Source: Nocardiopsis sp. FIRDI 009
GTDB lineage: Bacteria > Actinomycetota > Actinomycetes > Streptosporangiales > Streptosporangiaceae
Reading direction: 5' to 3'
Length of the DNA stretch: 64,000 nucleotides
NCBI RefSeq assembly: GCF_003386285.1
Contig: NZ_QPNC01000011.1
Span: forward strand, 124,001 to 188,000
A program made the position numbers and the translations under genes. The notes under the pieces are model-generated. The model saw only the letters and a list, made by a program, of their open reading frames with translations. It ran no database searches and had not been told where the DNA came from. Numbering within the stretch: position 1 is the first letter of the stretch; each line of letters begins with the position of its first letter. Below, one piece after another: positions 8,158 to 19,098 of this stretch.

Positions 8158-9462
8158 GTGAGCGAGACAGCCACCTCCTCCCCCAGACGCCGGGAGCGGA
8201 TCGAGTACGACGCCGACGTGATCGTCGTCGGCGCCGGACCCGCGGGCTCCACCACCGCGTACTACCTGGCCCAGTCAGGGTTGGACGTCCTCCTGCTGGA
8301 GAAGACCTCCTTCCCCCGGGAGAAGGTCTGCGGGGACGGGCTCACCCCGCGCGCGGTCAAGCAGCTCACCGCGATGGGGATCACCTTCGAGGACGAGGGC
8401 TGGATCAGGAACCACGGCCTGCGCATCATCGGCGCCGGGGTCCGCCTCGACCTCCCCTGGCCCGACCTCGCCGCCTACCCGGGTTTCGGACTCGTCCGCA
8501 CCCGCTTCGACTTCGACCAGATCCTGGTCAACCGCGCGGTCGCCGCCGGGGCCAAACTCCTGGAGCGCACCACCGTCACCGGGCCGCTCACGGACGAGCG
8601 CAGCAACCGCATCGTGGGCGTGCACGCCAAGGACGCCGACCGCGAACCCGTCACGTTCCGAGCCCCGCTCGTCGTCGCCGCCGACGGCAACTCCTCCCGG
8701 CTCTCCGTGGCCATGGGCATCCGCAAACGCGACGACCGCCCCATGGGCGTGGCCGTGCGCACCTACTTCGAGAGCCCTCGCCACGACGACGACTACCTGG
8801 AGTCCTGGCTGGAGCTGTGGGACCGCACCGGGGACCGCGACGTCCTCCTGCCCGGGTACGGATGGGTCTTCGGGGTCGGCGACGGCACCTGCAACGTCGG
8901 TCTCGGCATCCTCAACTCCACCTCCTCCTTCCAGGACGTCGACTACCGCAGGCTGCTGCGCCGGTGGACCGAGAGCATGCCCGGGGACTGGGGGTTCACC
9001 GAGGACAACCAGAAGGGCGCCATCCGCGGCGCCGCGCTCCCGATGGGTTTCAACCGGGTGCCCCACTACTCCCGCGGCCTCATGCTCGTCGGCGACGCGG
9101 GCGGCATGGTCAACCCCTTCAACGGTGAGGGCATCGCCTACGCGATGGAGGCCGGGAACATCGCCGCGGACGTGATCACGCAGGCGCACGGCCGCCCCAC
9201 GCAGCAGACCCGCGAACGGGCCCTCCTGCGCTACCCCGACGTGCTCGCCGACACCTACGGCGGCTACTACACGCTCGGGCGCTACTTCGTGCGGATGCTC
9301 GGCCAGCCCGAGTTCATGAAGTACGCGACCCGCTACGGCCTGCGTCAGCGCACCCTCATGAAGTTCGCGCTGAAGATGCTCGCCAACCTCACCGAACCCA
9401 CCCAGGGGGACGCCATGGACCGGGTCATCAACGGTCTGTCGCGCATCGCGCCCGCCGCCTAG
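8158..9462 (+). CDS. menJ: Geranylgeranyl reductase-family FAD oxidoreductase, probable menaquinone reductase MenJ
   Basis: A 434-residue flavoprotein. Seen: the N-terminal dinucleotide motif VVGAGPAGSTTAYYLA, the CGDGLTPRAV signature of geranylgeranyl reductases, GYGWVFGVGDG in the middle, and the second FAD motif VGDAGGMVNPFNGEGI. MenJ in mycobacteria saturates one isoprene unit of menaquinone. Position between menG and nuo, with a polyprenyl synthase at the end of the locus, supports that role over chlorophyll or archaeal-lipid reduction. A GTG at 8158 with a GAGGA Shine-Dalgarno is preferred over the in-frame GTG at 8128. A Rex operator precedes it. Confidence 0.85.
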   Translation: MSETATSSPRRRERIEYDADVIVVGAGPAGSTTAYYLAQSGLDVLLLEKTSFPREKVCGDGLTPRAVKQLTAMGITFEDEGWIRNHGLRIIGAGVRLDLPWPDLAAYPGFGLVRTRFDFDQILVNRAVAAGAKLLERTTVTGPLTDERSNRIVGVHAKDADREPVTFRAPLVVAADGNSSRLSVAMGIRKRDDRPMGVAVRTYFESPRHDDDYLESWLELWDRTGDRDVLLPGYGWVFGVGDGTCNVGLGILNSTSSFQDVDYRRLLRRWTESMPGDWGFTEDNQKGAIRGAALPMGFNRVPHYSRGLMLVGDAGGMVNPFNGEGIAYAMEAGNIAADVITQAHGRPTQQTRERALLRYPDVLADTYGGYYTLGRYFVRMLGQPEFMKYATRYGLRQRTLMKFALKMLANLTEPTQGDAMDRVINGLSRIAPAA

Positions 9463-9493
9463 CGCCGGGGCCGCGAGCCGCACACGAACCAGT

Positions 9494-9515
9494 CCCCCCG
9501 TCCGCGCGCGGGGGG
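9494..9515 (+). terminator. Hairpin between menJ and nuoA
   Basis: A 7-bp G/C stem (CCCCCCG with CGGGGGG) around an 8-nt loop lies 32 nt after the menJ stop. It has no U tract. It could partly terminate the menJ transcript or act as a processing site, leaving nuoA to depend on its own promoter. Confidence 0.45.
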
Positions 9516-9543
9516 AATCCCGGGACGAAGGATGAGCCCTCGC

Positions 9544-9561
9544 TAGTGAAAGCAATCACAA
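9544..9561 (+). promoter_or_regulatory. Second Rex-like operator, before nuoA
   Basis: TAGTGAAAGCAATCACAA agrees with TTGTGAA-N4-TTCACAA at 12 of 14 fixed positions; the mismatches are position 2 and position 12. It lies 44 nt before the nuoA ATG, beyond the 9494 hairpin, which suggests a separately regulated nuoA promoter. Binding is an inference from sequence similarity. Confidence 0.6.
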
Positions 9562-9605
9562 GCATGTTCCACGACCTCCCCGACCAGCCAGAAGGAGGGT
9601 GACCG

Positions 9606-9965
9606 ATGGAGCTCTACGCACCGATCTTCGTGCTCGGCGGGATCGGCGCCGCGTTCGTCGTGGTGTCAATGGTGGCGGGGGCGGTCTTGGGCCCCAAACG
9701 CTACAACCGAGCCAAGATGCAGGCCTACGAGTGCGGCATCGAACCCACCCCGCAGCCCGCGGGCGGCGGACGCTTCACCGTCAAGTACTACATGACGGCC
9801 ATGATGTTCATCGTCTTCGACATCGAGATCATCTTCCTCATCCCGTGGGCCGTGCACTTCGACGCCCTGGGCTGGTTCGGACTGGTCGCGATCGTCCTCT
9901 TCCTGGTGAACGTCTCCATCGCCTACGCCTACGAGTGGCGCCGCGGGGGCCTCGAATGGGACTGA
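9606..9965 (+). CDS. nuoA: NADH-quinone oxidoreductase subunit A
   Basis: A 119-residue membrane subunit of complex I with three helices. The family signature is present: GPKRYNRAKMQAYECGIEP in the first loop and FTVKYYMTAMMFIVFDIE at the second helix, with the Asp/Glu pair of the latter important for proton coupling. A strong GAAGGAGGGTGA Shine-Dalgarno precedes the ATG. It is the first of 14 nuo genes in canonical A-N order. Confidence 0.96.
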   Translation: MELYAPIFVLGGIGAAFVVVSMVAGAVLGPKRYNRAKMQAYECGIEPTPQPAGGGRFTVKYYMTAMMFIVFDIEIIFLIPWAVHFDALGWFGLVAIVLFLVNVSIAYAYEWRRGGLEWD

Positions 9966-10029
9966 CCCCGACGACGGCACGCCCGCCCCGCACCCGGCCA
10001 ACCCATAGTCCCGAGGAGGTCCGTCACTG

Positions 10030-10575
10030 ATGGGACTCGAGGAGAAACTGCCGAGCGGCATCGCGCTCACCACGGTCGAACAGATCGTCGGCCTGGCCCG
10101 CAAGAGCTCGATGTGGCCCGCCACGTTCGGACTCGCCTGCTGTGCCATCGAGATGATGTCCGTCGGCGGCCCCCACTACGACCTCGCCCGCTTCGGCATG
10201 GAGAAGTTCGGCGCCACACCCCGCCAGGCCGACCTGATGATCGTCGCCGGCCGGGTCAGCCAGAAGATGGCGCCCGTCCTGCGCCAGATCTACGACCAGA
10301 TGCCCGAACCCAAGTGGGTCATCGCGATGGGCGTGTGCGCCTCCAGCGGCGGCATGTTCAACAACTACGCGATCGTCCAGGGTGTGGACCACATCGTCCC
10401 GGTCGACATCTACCTGCCGGGCTGTCCGCCCCGGCCGGAGATGCTCCTGGACGCCGTGCTCAAGCTGCACGACAAGGTGCAGAACACCAAGCTCGGCGCC
10501 CACCGGGAGCAGGAGATCACCGAGACCGAGGAGCGGATGCTGCGCCGTTCGCTGCCGTTGGTGAGCAAGGACTGA
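10030..10575 (+). CDS. nuoB: NADH-quinone oxidoreductase subunit B
   Basis: A 181-residue subunit that holds cluster N2, the last [4Fe-4S] centre before quinone. All four ligands are visible: tandem Cys37-Cys38 in LACCAIEMM, Cys103 in GVCASSGG and Cys132 in LPGCPPRPE. The redox-tuning [10 protein letters not shown] segment is intact. A strong GAGGAGGT Shine-Dalgarno lies just before the ATG. The next gene, nuoC, begins 2 nt after its stop. Confidence 0.96.
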   Translation: MGLEEKLPSGIALTTVEQIVGLARKSSMWPATFGLACCAIEMMSVGGPHYDLARFGMEKFGATPRQADLMIVAGRVSQKMAPVLRQIYDQMPEPKWVIAMGVCASSGGMFNNYAIVQGVDHIVPVDIYLPGCPPRPEMLLDAVLKLHDKVQNTKLGAHREQEITETEERMLRRSLPLVSKD

Positions 10576-10577
10576 GG

Positions 10578-11330
10578 ATGAGCACCGAGAACGAGGCCAA
10601 CCACAACGGCGACGGAGCGGAGGCCCCGGAGAACCTCCCCGACCGCCGGGGCAGCGAGCGCCTGGCCGCGCCCGTCGTCCGCACCGGCATGTTCGGCACC
10701 ACCACCACCGGGGACACCTCCGGCTACGGCGGCCTGCGGGTGCGGGGGAGCGCTCCCGCCGCCAGCTCCCGGCCGTTCACCGACCCGGAGGACCCGCGCA
10801 CCGCCGACTTCGACCGGGTCGCCGACGACCTGGAGGCGGCCCTGGGCGAGGGGGCGGGGGCCGTGGAGCGGATCGTCGTCGACCGCGGCGAGATCACCTT
10901 CCACGTGCGCCGCGACGCCCTGGTCGAGGTCGCCCGGGCCCTGCGCGACGACCCCGCACTGCGCTACGAGCTCTGCACCGGCGTGTCCGGTGTGCACTTC
11001 CCCGACGACACGGACCGGGAGCTGCACGCCGTCTACCACTTCCGGTCGATCACCCACAACAGCCAGATCCGCGTCGAGACCACCTGCCCCGACGCCGACC
11101 CCCACGTCCCCTCGATCGTGTCGGTCTACCCGACCAACGACTGGCACGAGCGCGAGACCTGGGACTTCTTCGGGATCGTCTTCGACGGGCACCCCGGGCT
11201 CACCCGGATCCAGATGCCCGACGACTGGCACGGCCACCCCCAGCGCAAGGACTACCCGTTGGGCGGCATCCCGGTCGAGTACCGGGGCGCCACCGTGCCC
11301 CCGCCGGACGAGCGGAGGTCCTACAAGTGA
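10578..11330 (+). CDS. nuoC: NADH-quinone oxidoreductase subunit C
   Basis: A 250-residue 30-kDa-type subunit of the peripheral arm. The family core is in the C-terminal two thirds and ends with the diagnostic [20 protein letters not shown] and the QRKDYPLGG box. The first 80 residues are a hydrophilic Gly/Thr-rich extension typical of actinomycete NuoC. The frame is open back to 10113 inside nuoB, but the ATG at 10578, with GAGG just before it, sets the start. Confidence 0.94.
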   Translation: MSTENEANHNGDGAEAPENLPDRRGSERLAAPVVRTGMFGTTTTGDTSGYGGLRVRGSAPAASSRPFTDPEDPRTADFDRVADDLEAALGEGAGAVERIVVDRGEITFHVRRDALVEVARALRDDPALRYELCTGVSGVHFPDDTDRELHAVYHFRSITHNSQIRVETTCPDADPHVPSIVSVYPTNDWHERETWDFFGIVFDGHPGLTRIQMPDDWHGHPQRKDYPLGGIPVEYRGATVPPPDERRSYK

Positions 11331-11376
11331 GCCCGCGGACCACCACACCACGGTTCGGCCAGAAGGGAGGCCCGGC

Positions 11377-12672
11377 ATGACCGTCACCGAGGACTACATC
11401 GACGCCTCGGGCGGGGACTGGGACGAGGTCATCGAGAGGGCGCAGGCCACGAGCGCCGAGCGCCTCGTCGTCAACATGGGCCCCCAACACCCGTCCACAC
11501 ACGGCGTCCTGCGCCTGATCCTCACCCTCGACGGTGAGACCTGCACCGAGGCGCGCGTCGGTATCGGCTACCTGCACACCGGTATCGAGAAGAACATGGA
11601 GTACCGGACGTGGACCCAGGGGACCACGTTCGTGACCCGCATGGACTACCTGACGCCGCTGTTCAACGAGACGGCGTACTGCCTGGCGGTCGAACGGCTG
11701 CTCGACGTCTCCGACCGGATCCCCGAGCGGGCCAACGTCATCCGCGTCCTGGTCATGGAGCTCAACCGGATGGCGTCGCACTTCGTCGCGATGGCCACGT
11801 TCGGCATGGAGCTCGGCGCGACCACGGTCATGACCAACGGCTTCCGCGAGCGCGAGATGATCCTGGACATCCTGGAACTCATCACGGGCCTGCGGATGAA
11901 CCACGCCTACGTGCGCCCCGGCGGCGTGGCCCAGGACCTGCCGCCCGGCGTGGTCGGCAAGATCCGCGAACTCCTCAAGGAGATGCCGAAGCGGATCGCG
12001 ACCATGCGCAAGCTCCTGGACGAGAACCCCGTCTACCTCGCCCGCACCAGGGACGTGGCCTACCTCAACCTGCCGGGCTGCATGGCGCTGGGCGTGACCG
12101 GCCCGCTGCTGCGCGCCTCGGGTCTGGCCTGGGACCTGCGCAAGGCCAAGCCCTACTGCGGCTACGAGGACTACGAGTTCGACATCCCCGTCTCCGACGG
12201 CGGCGACGTCTACGCGCGCTACCGCGTCCGCATGGCCGAGATGACCGAGAGCCTCAAGATCGTCGAGCAGTGCCTGGACAAGCTCCGGCCCGGCCCGGTG
12301 ATGATCGAGGACGCCAAGATCGGCTGGCCCGCCAAGCTGGCCCTCGGTCCGGACGGGATGGGCAACTCGCCCGACCACATCGCACACATCATGAGCGGCT
12401 CCATGGAGGCGCTCATCCACCACTTCAAGCTGGTCACCGAGGGCTTCCGGGTGCCCGCGGGCCAGGCGTACGCGGCCGTCGAGAGCGCCAAGGGCGAGCT
12501 CGGGTGCCACGCGGTCAGCGACGGGGGCACCCGCCCCTACCGCGTGCACTTCCGCGACCCCTCGTTCACGCACCTGCAGGCCGTGGCCGCCATGTGCGAG
12601 GGCGGCACGGTGGCGGACGTCATCGCGGCCGTGGCCAGTATCGACCCGGTGATGGGAGGCGTGGACCGGTGA
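11377..12672 (+). CDS. nuoD: NADH-quinone oxidoreductase subunit D
   Basis: A 431-residue 49-kDa-type subunit that forms the quinone pocket with NuoB. Visible landmarks are [15 protein letters not shown] (residues ~32-46, with the quinone-contacting His residues), the [14 protein letters not shown] block, and a C-terminal DPVMGGVDR in place of the ancestral hydrogenase cysteines. Shine-Dalgarno AAGGGAGG precedes the ATG. It ends in a GTGA overlap with nuoE. Confidence 0.95.
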   Translation: MTVTEDYIDASGGDWDEVIERAQATSAERLVVNMGPQHPSTHGVLRLILTLDGETCTEARVGIGYLHTGIEKNMEYRTWTQGTTFVTRMDYLTPLFNETAYCLAVERLLDVSDRIPERANVIRVLVMELNRMASHFVAMATFGMELGATTVMTNGFREREMILDILELITGLRMNHAYVRPGGVAQDLPPGVVGKIRELLKEMPKRIATMRKLLDENPVYLARTRDVAYLNLPGCMALGVTGPLLRASGLAWDLRKAKPYCGYEDYEFDIPVSDGGDVYARYRVRMAEMTESLKIVEQCLDKLRPGPVMIEDAKIGWPAKLALGPDGMGNSPDHIAHIMSGSMEALIHHFKLVTEGFRVPAGQAYAAVESAKGELGCHAVSDGGTRPYRVHFRDPSFTHLQAVAAMCEGGTVADVIAAVASIDPVMGGVDR

Positions 12673-13412
12673 CCGAGCACAGTACACCCGACGACACGGG
12701 CGCCGACCGGTTCCCCGACGAGGTGGTCGCGCGGCTGGAACAGGACGCCAAGGAGCTGATCAGCCGCTACCCGAAGGAGCGGTCCGCGCTCCTGCCGCTG
12801 CTGCACCTGGTGCAGGCGGAGGAGGGCCACGTCAGCCGGGCGGGGATGCGCTTCTGCGCCGACCAGCTCGGCATCACGCTCGCCGAGGTCAACGCGGTGG
12901 CCACCTTCTACACGATGTACCGCCGCCGCCCCGGCGGGGACTACCAGGTGGGCGTGTGCACCAACACCCTGTGCGCGGTGATGGGCGGCGACGAGATCTT
13001 CGCCGCCCTCAAGGAGCACCTGGGCGTGGGCAACGCCGAGACCACCGAGGACGGCAAGGTCACCCTGGAGCACGTCGAGTGCAACGCGGCCTGCGACTTC
13101 GCGCCGGTCGTGATGGTCAACTGGGAGTTCTTCGACAACCAGACACCCGAGAGCGCCAAGCGGCTGGTCGACGACCTGCGGCTGGGCCGGGACGTCGCGC
13201 CCACCCGCGGACCCGCCAGCCTGTGCACCTGGAAGCAGGCGTCGCGCGTGCTGGCCGGGTTCGACGACGGGCGCGGGGGCGAGGGCGTCCAGGCGGCGGC
13301 CCCGTCCCTGGCCGGGCTGAAACTCGCCCGGGAGCGCGGCTGGTCGGCGCCGGACCCCGGGACCGTGCGCCCATCCACACCCGAAGAGCAGGGAGAGGAG
13401 GGGAGCAAGTGA
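12669..13412 (+). CDS. nuoE: NADH-quinone oxidoreductase subunit E
   Basis: A 247-residue 24-kDa-type subunit with a thioredoxin-like domain and the N1a [2Fe-2S] cluster. The four ligands are Cys97 and Cys102 (CTNTLC) and Cys138 and Cys142 (CNAAC). A helical bundle fills residues 15-85. About 60 extra C-terminal residues after the domain are rich in Pro/Gly/Glu. The GTG start overlaps the nuoD stop, and the stop overlaps nuoF, so D, E, F and G are coupled. Confidence 0.94.
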   Translation: MTEHSTPDDTGADRFPDEVVARLEQDAKELISRYPKERSALLPLLHLVQAEEGHVSRAGMRFCADQLGITLAEVNAVATFYTMYRRRPGGDYQVGVCTNTLCAVMGGDEIFAALKEHLGVGNAETTEDGKVTLEHVECNAACDFAPVVMVNWEFFDNQTPESAKRLVDDLRLGRDVAPTRGPASLCTWKQASRVLAGFDDGRGGEGVQAAAPSLAGLKLARERGWSAPDPGTVRPSTPEEQGEEGSK

Positions 13413-14743
13413 GCACCACCCTGACCCCGATCCTGTCCGAGCACTGGGACCGGCCGGACTCCTTCACCCTCGACGGCTACCGGGCCACCGGCGGCTACGA
13501 GGCGCTGCGCCGGGCGCTGACCATGGAGCCCGACGCCATCGTCGACATGGTCAAGCAGTCCGGCCTGCGCGGGCGCGGCGGCGCCGGGTTCCCCACCGGG
13601 ATGAAGTGGGGCTTCCTGCCGCCGGACAACCCCAACCCGCGCTACCTCGTCGTCAACGCCGACGAGTCCGAACCGGGCACCTGCAAGGACATCCCCCTCA
13701 TGCTCGCCAACCCGCACGTGCTGGTGGAGGGCATCGCGATCGCCTCGTACGCGATCAGGTCCCACCAGGCGTTCGTCTACGTGCGCGGCGAGGTCGTCCA
13801 CGTCATCCGCCGCCTGCGCCGGGCCGTCGCCGAGGCCTACGACGCCGGACTGCTGGGGAAGGACATCCTCGGCACCGGCTTCGACCTCGACGTGGTCGTC
13901 CACGCGGGCGCGGGCGCCTACATCTGCGGCGAGGAGACGGCGCTGCTCGACTCCCTGGAGGGCTACCGGGGCCAGCCCCGGCTCAAGCCGCCCTTCCCCG
14001 CCGTGGCCGGGCTCTACGCCTCGCCGACCGTGGTGAACAACGTCGAGTCCATCGCCAGCGTCCCGAGCATCGTCGCCAACGGAGCCGAGTGGTTCACCTC
14101 CATGGGCACGGAGAAGTCCGCCGGGTTCGGCTTCTTCTCCCTGTCCGGGCACGTGACCAACCCCGGACAGTACGAGGCCCCGCTCGGGATCACCCTGCGC
14201 GAGCTCCTCGACATGGCGGGCGGGATCCGCGCCGGGCACCGGCTCAAGTTCTGGACGCCCGGCGGCTCCTCCACGCCGATCTTCACCGACGAGCACCTCG
14301 ACACACCGCTCGACTTCGAGTCGGTGGGCGCCGCCGGGTCCATGCTCGGCACCCGCGCCCTCCAGATCTTCGACGAGACCACGTGCGTCGTCCGCGCGGT
14401 CGGCCGGTGGATCGCCTTCTACGCCCACGAGTCCTGCGGCAAGTGCACACCCTGCCGCGAGGGCAACTTCTGGATGGTCCAGGTGCTGGACCGGCTGGAG
14501 AACGGCCGGGGCACCGAGGAGGACCTCGACAAGCTCCTGGACATCTGCGACAACCTGCTCGGCCGCTCCTTCTGCGCCCTCGGCGACGGCGCGACCAGCC
14601 CGGTCACCTCCTCCATCAAGTACTTCCGCCAGGAGTACATCGACCACGTGGAGAAGGGCGGCTGCCCCTTCGACCACTCCAGGGCCACCCTCTGGGGGGA
14701 CCGGCCGACCTCGACCACCACGGAACGGGGAGGGAACCAGTGA
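13409..14743 (+). CDS. nuoF: NADH-quinone oxidoreductase subunit F (NADH-binding)
   Basis: A 444-residue subunit that binds NADH and FMN. Seen: the NADH/FMN glycine loop [15 protein letters not shown] (53-67), [15 protein letters not shown], and the N3 [4Fe-4S] ligands Cys343, Cys346 and Cys349 ([11 protein letters not shown]) plus Cys389 (SFCALGDG). Length is typical. The GTG start overlaps nuoE and has a GGAGAGGAGGGGAG Shine-Dalgarno inside the nuoE end. Confidence 0.96.
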   Translation: MSTTLTPILSEHWDRPDSFTLDGYRATGGYEALRRALTMEPDAIVDMVKQSGLRGRGGAGFPTGMKWGFLPPDNPNPRYLVVNADESEPGTCKDIPLMLANPHVLVEGIAIASYAIRSHQAFVYVRGEVVHVIRRLRRAVAEAYDAGLLGKDILGTGFDLDVVVHAGAGAYICGEETALLDSLEGYRGQPRLKPPFPAVAGLYASPTVVNNVESIASVPSIVANGAEWFTSMGTEKSAGFGFFSLSGHVTNPGQYEAPLGITLRELLDMAGGIRAGHRLKFWTPGGSSTPIFTDEHLDTPLDFESVGAAGSMLGTRALQIFDETTCVVRAVGRWIAFYAHESCGKCTPCREGNFWMVQVLDRLENGRGTEEDLDKLLDICDNLLGRSFCALGDGATSPVTSSIKYFRQEYIDHVEKGGCPFDHSRATLWGDRPTSTTTERGGNQ

Positions 14744-17199
14744 CCGTCACGTCCAACTCCTCCGGCGGGGCGGCGCCCGCACCGCCCCCGGAGGACCTGA
14801 TCACCGTCACCATCGACGGGTTCCGCATCCAGGTGCCCAAGGGAACGCTGGTCATCCGGGCCGCCGAGCTGCTCGGGATCCAGATCCCCCGGTTCTGCGA
14901 CCACCCGCTGCTCGACCCGGTCGGCGCCTGCCGCCAGTGCCTGGTGGAGATCCCCGACATGGGCAACGGCCGGGGCATGCCCAAACCGCAGGCATCCTGC
15001 ACCATCACCGTGATGGACGGCATGGTGGTCAACACCCAGCTGACCTCCGAGGTGGCGGACAAGGCCCAGCGCGGGATCATGGAGTTCCTCCTGATCAACC
15101 ACCCGCTGGACTGCCCGGTCTGCGACAAGGGCGGCGAGTGCCCCCTCCAGAACCAGGCCGTGTCCAACGGGCAGGGGGAGACGCGCTTCGTCGACGTCAA
15201 GCGCACCTTCCCCAAACCGATCGCGCTGTCCAGCCAGGTGCTGCTCGACCGGGAGCGCTGCATCCAGTGCGCCCGCTGCACCCGCTTCGCCGCGCAGATC
15301 GCCGGGGACCCGCTCATCGAACTCATGGAGCGCGGCGCCCAGGAACAGGTCGGCATCGCCGAGGGGGAGGCGTTCGACTCCTACTTCTCCGGCAACACCG
15401 TGCAGATCTGCCCGGTCGGGGCGCTCACCGGCGCCGCCTACCGGTTCCGGTCCCGCCCCTTCGACCTGGTGTCCACGCCCAGCGTGTGCGAGCACTGCGC
15501 GGGCGGCTGCGCCCAGCGCACCGACCACCGGCGCGGCAAGGTCACCCGCCGCCTGGCCGGGGACGACCCCCGGGTCAACGAGGAGTGGAACTGCGACAAG
15601 GGCCGGTGGGCGTTCACCTACGCCACCCAGCCCGACCGCCTCACCCGCCCCCTGGTCCGCGACGAGGAGTCCCGCGCCCTGGAGTTCGCCTCCTGGCCCG
15701 AGGCGGTCGACGTCGCCGCCCGGGGCCTGGCCGCCGCGCGCGGCCGGGTCGGCGTCCTGGTCGGCGGGCGCCTCACCTACGAGGACGCCTACGCCTACGC
15801 CAAGTTCGCCCGCGTCGCCCTGGGCACCAACGACGTCGACGCCCGGGCCCGCGCCCACTCCGAGGAGGAGGCCGACTTCCTGGCCGCCCACGTCGCGGGC
15901 ACCCCGATCGGGGTCGACTTCACCGCCCTGGAGACGGCGCCCGCTGTGTTCCTGGCCGGGATCGAGCCCGAGGACGAGTCCCCGAGCATGTTCCTCCGGC
16001 TGCGCAAGGGCGCCCGGAAGAACAAGGTCAGGGTCTTCTCCGTCGCCTCGCACGCCAGCCTCGGCCTGACCAAGACCGGCGGGCGGCTCGTCCGTGCGGT
16101 CCCCGGCGACGAGGGACGCGTGCTCAACGCCCTGGAGACCGAGGACCCCGAGGCCGCCGAGGCGCTGCGCCAGGAGGGCGCGGTGATCGTCGCCGGGGAG
16201 CGGCTCGCCGCCGTTCCCGGCGCGCTGACCGCCGCCGCCGACCTGGCCGAACGGACCGGCGCCCGCCTGGTGTGGGTGCCCCGCCGCGCGGGCGAGCGCG
16301 GCGCCGTCGACGCCGGAGCGCTGCCGGGCCTGCTGCCCGGGGGCCGCCCCGTCGCCGACCCGGCGGCCCGCGCCGAGGTGGCCCGGGCCTGGAACGTCGG
16401 CTCCCTGCCCGAGACCCCGGGCCGCGACACCGCCCGCATCCTCGCGGCGGCCGCCGCCGGAGAGCTGGACGCCCTGCTCATCGCCGGCGTGGAGCTCGAC
16501 GACCTGCCCGACCCCGACGCCGCCCGCGCCGCCCTGGCCCGGGTGCCGTTCGTGGTCAGCCTCGAACTGCGGGCCAGCGACGTCACCGACCGCGCCGACG
16601 TGGTGCTGCCGGTGGCCGCGGTCGCCGAGAAGTCCGGCACCTTCGTCAACTGGGAGGGCCGCCACCGGCCCTTCGGCGACGCGCTCAAGGTGCCCGGCGC
16701 CCTGTCCGACCTGCGGGTGCTGGCGGCGATCGCCGACCGGATGGACGTCCACCTCGGTCTGCCCGACGCCGCGACCGCCTACCGCGAACTGCTCGAACTC
16801 GGGCTGTGGACCGGCGAGCGCGCCGACGGCCCGTCGGCGCGCCCCGAACCGGTCCCCGACACCGGCCCGGGGCAGGCGGTCCTGTCGACCTGGCGCCAGC
16901 TGCTCGGCACCGGCCGGATGGAGGACGGCGAGCCGTTCCTCGCCGGGACCGCCCGCGCGCCCCGCGCCTACCTGTCCAAGGCCACGGCCGACGAGGTCGG
17001 CGTCCCCGACGGCGGAGCGCTCCGCGTCACCGGGACCCGCGGCTCCGTGACCGTTCCCGTCGTCGTCACCGACATCGCCGACCGGGTCGTCTGGCTGCCC
17101 GCCAACGCCCGCGGCTGCGACGTCCCGCGTGACCTCGCCGGCGGCGCGGGCGAGACGGTCATCCTGGCCACCGCCACCGACTCCGGGAGGCAGCAGTGA
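14740..17199 (+). CDS. nuoG: NADH-quinone oxidoreductase subunit G
   Basis: An 819-residue iron-sulfur subunit. The N-terminal [2Fe-2S] ligands are Cys53, Cys64, Cys67 and Cys87. A His/Cys cluster region follows ([19 protein letters not shown]), then two further [4Fe-4S] motifs (CIQCARC with ICPVGALT, and CEHCAGGC, the extra N7-type site). The C-terminal half is a molybdopterin-oxidoreductase-like domain without cofactor plus a MopB-type end. It starts by GTGA overlap with nuoF and ends by the same overlap with nuoH. Confidence 0.94.
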   Translation: MTVTSNSSGGAAPAPPPEDLITVTIDGFRIQVPKGTLVIRAAELLGIQIPRFCDHPLLDPVGACRQCLVEIPDMGNGRGMPKPQASCTITVMDGMVVNTQLTSEVADKAQRGIMEFLLINHPLDCPVCDKGGECPLQNQAVSNGQGETRFVDVKRTFPKPIALSSQVLLDRERCIQCARCTRFAAQIAGDPLIELMERGAQEQVGIAEGEAFDSYFSGNTVQICPVGALTGAAYRFRSRPFDLVSTPSVCEHCAGGCAQRTDHRRGKVTRRLAGDDPRVNEEWNCDKGRWAFTYATQPDRLTRPLVRDEESRALEFASWPEAVDVAARGLAAARGRVGVLVGGRLTYEDAYAYAKFARVALGTNDVDARARAHSEEEADFLAAHVAGTPIGVDFTALETAPAVFLAGIEPEDESPSMFLRLRKGARKNKVRVFSVASHASLGLTKTGGRLVRAVPGDEGRVLNALETEDPEAAEALRQEGAVIVAGERLAAVPGALTAAADLAERTGARLVWVPRRAGERGAVDAGALPGLLPGGRPVADPAARAEVARAWNVGSLPETPGRDTARILAAAAAGELDALLIAGVELDDLPDPDAARAALARVPFVVSLELRASDVTDRADVVLPVAAVAEKSGTFVNWEGRHRPFGDALKVPGALSDLRVLAAIADRMDVHLGLPDAATAYRELLELGLWTGERADGPSARPEPVPDTGPGQAVLSTWRQLLGTGRMEDGEPFLAGTARAPRAYLSKATADEVGVPDGGALRVTGTRGSVTVPVVVTDIADRVVWLPANARGCDVPRDLAGGAGETVILATATDSGRQQ

Positions 17200-18566
17200 C
17201 CCCCGCCGCCCTCGATCCGCACGCGGCCCAGCTGGCCTCGGAGGCCACCCTGGACGCCTTCGGTCAGGATCCGTGGTGGATCACCACGATCAAGGCCGTG
17301 GCGATCTTCGTCTTCCTCATGCTGTGCGTGCTGATGATGATCATGGCCGACCGCAAGGTCATGGGCCGGATGCAGCAGCGCCACGGCCCCAACCGGATGG
17401 GCCCCTTCGGCCTGCTCCAGTCCCTGTTCGACGGGATCAAGCTCTCCCTCAAGGAGGACCTGATCCCGCGCGGGGTGGACCGGTTCGTCTACATCGCCGC
17501 GCCGATGATCGCGGCCGTGCCCGCCTTCATCGCCTTCTCCGTCATCCCGGTCGGCCCCGAGGTGAACCTGTTCGGCGTCACCACGCCGCTCCAGCTCACC
17601 GACCTGCCGATCGCCGCGCTGGTGGTCCTGGCCACCGCCGCCCTGGGGGTGTACGGGTTCGTGCTCGGCGGCTGGGCCTCCCAGTCCCCCTACGCCCTGC
17701 TCGGCGGTCTGCGGGCCTCGGCGCAGGTGATCAGCTACGAGATCGCGATGGGCATGTCGTTCGTGGCGGTCTTCATCATGTCCGGGACGCTCACCACGTC
17801 CGGGATCGTCGAGTCCCAGCGCGGCCTGTGGTTCGCGGTGCTGCTCCTGCCGTCGTTCCTGGTCTACCTGGTGACGATGATCGGCGAGACCAACCGGCTC
17901 CCGTTCGACCTCGCCGAGGGCGAGGGGGAGATCGTCGGCGGCTTCATGACCGAGTACGGGTCCATGAAGTTCACGATGTTCTTCCTCGCGGAGTACGTGA
18001 ACATGTGCACGGTCGCGGCGGTGTCCGTGACGCTCTTCCTCGGCGGCTGGCTCGCCCCGCCCGGGGTGTCCGCGGTCCTGCCCGGCGCCAACGAGGGCTG
18101 GTGGCCCGCCCTGTGGTGGCTGCTCAAGTTCGTGTGCGTGATGTTCCTGTTCATCTGGGCGCGCGGCAGCCTGCCCCGGGTCCGCTACGACCAGCTGATG
18201 AAGTTCGGCTGGAAGGTGCTCATCCCGGTCCAGCTCGTGTGGATCACCGCGGTCGCCGTCGTGCGGATGCTCGTCATCGACGGCGCCTCCCCGGTGGTCG
18301 TCGGCGCCGTCGTGGCGGCGTTCACCGCGGCCACGCTCGCCGCGTTCTGGGCCTGGGTGCGGTACGTGCGCCGGGAGCGCGCGATCGAGGCCCGCGAGCG
18401 CGCCGAGAACGCGCGCCGCGCCCACGGGGACCCGTCCTTCGGCGGGTTCCCGGTCCCCCCGAGCACCGCCGCGCACTACGGCAGCAGCGTGCTCGCCGAA
18501 CCCCCGCGGACGGCCGCGGCCGTCGCCGGACGCAACGACAAGCGTGAGGAGGTCAGCGGTGCTTGA
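17196..18566 (+). CDS. nuoH: NADH-quinone oxidoreductase subunit H
   Basis: A 456-residue membrane subunit that joins the peripheral and membrane arms and roofs the quinone channel. Signatures are [20 protein letters not shown] (residues ~50-69), the charged loop [18 protein letters not shown] and the [19 protein letters not shown] block near the end of the core. About 60 hydrophilic C-terminal residues follow, an actinomycete feature. It overlaps nuoI by 8 nt. Confidence 0.95.
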   Translation: MTPAALDPHAAQLASEATLDAFGQDPWWITTIKAVAIFVFLMLCVLMMIMADRKVMGRMQQRHGPNRMGPFGLLQSLFDGIKLSLKEDLIPRGVDRFVYIAAPMIAAVPAFIAFSVIPVGPEVNLFGVTTPLQLTDLPIAALVVLATAALGVYGFVLGGWASQSPYALLGGLRASAQVISYEIAMGMSFVAVFIMSGTLTTSGIVESQRGLWFAVLLLPSFLVYLVTMIGETNRLPFDLAEGEGEIVGGFMTEYGSMKFTMFFLAEYVNMCTVAAVSVTLFLGGWLAPPGVSAVLPGANEGWWPALWWLLKFVCVMFLFIWARGSLPRVRYDQLMKFGWKVLIPVQLVWITAVAVVRMLVIDGASPVVVGAVVAAFTAATLAAFWAWVRYVRRERAIEARERAENARRAHGDPSFGGFPVPPSTAAHYGSSVLAEPPRTAAAVAGRNDKREEVSGA

Positions 18567-19098
18567 GTGGCTCAACCCGGTCAAGGGTTTCGGCGTCACC
18601 TTCCACACCATGTTCACCAGGGTGCCGACGGTCGAGTACCCCGAGGTCAAGCGCCCCACGGCGCCACGCTTCCACGGTCGGCACCAGCTCAACAGGTGGG
18701 CCGACGGTCTGGAGAAGTGCATCGGGTGCGAACTGTGCGCCTGGGCCTGCCCGGCCGACGCCATCTACGTGGAGGCCGGCGACAACAGCGAGGACGAGCG
18801 GTACTCGCCCGGCGAACGGTACGGGCGCGTCTACCAGATCAACTACCTGCGCTGCATCCTGTGCGGGCTGTGCGTGGAGGCATGTCCGACCCGCGCGCTG
18901 ACCATGACCAACGAGTACGAGCTGGCCGACGACAGCAGGCAGAGCCTGATCTGGACCAAGGAACAGCTGCTCGCCCCGCTGAAGGAGGGCATGGAGCCGC
19001 CGCCGCACCCGATGCGGCTCGGCGAGACCGAGGAGGAGTACTACGCGACCGGTCGCGGCCAGCACGGGTCGCAGGAGACGACGGAGGCGGTACGTTGA
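18559..19098 (+). CDS. nuoI: NADH-quinone oxidoreductase subunit I
   Basis: A 179-residue 8Fe ferredoxin-type subunit carrying clusters N6a and N6b. Ligands are Cys54, 57, 60 and 64 ([12 protein letters not shown]) and Cys99, 102, 105 and 109 ([12 protein letters not shown]). The GTG at 18559 is chosen because a GAGGAGG Shine-Dalgarno lies 6-7 nt upstream; an in-frame GTG at 18544 would precede that signal. The start lies within the last codons of nuoH. Confidence 0.95.
   Translation: MLEWLNPVKGFGVTFHTMFTRVPTVEYPEVKRPTAPRFHGRHQLNRWADGLEKCIGCELCAWACPADAIYVEAGDNSEDERYSPGERYGRVYQINYLRCILCGLCVEACPTRALTMTNEYELADDSRQSLIWTKEQLLAPLKEGMEPPPHPMRLGETEEEYYATGRGQHGSQETTEAVR

Noticed and set aside
10113..12668. 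Long alternative-frame ORFs over nuoB-nuoE on both strands
   Set aside because: They lack Shine-Dalgarno sequences and family motifs; they are shadow frames of very high-GC genes.
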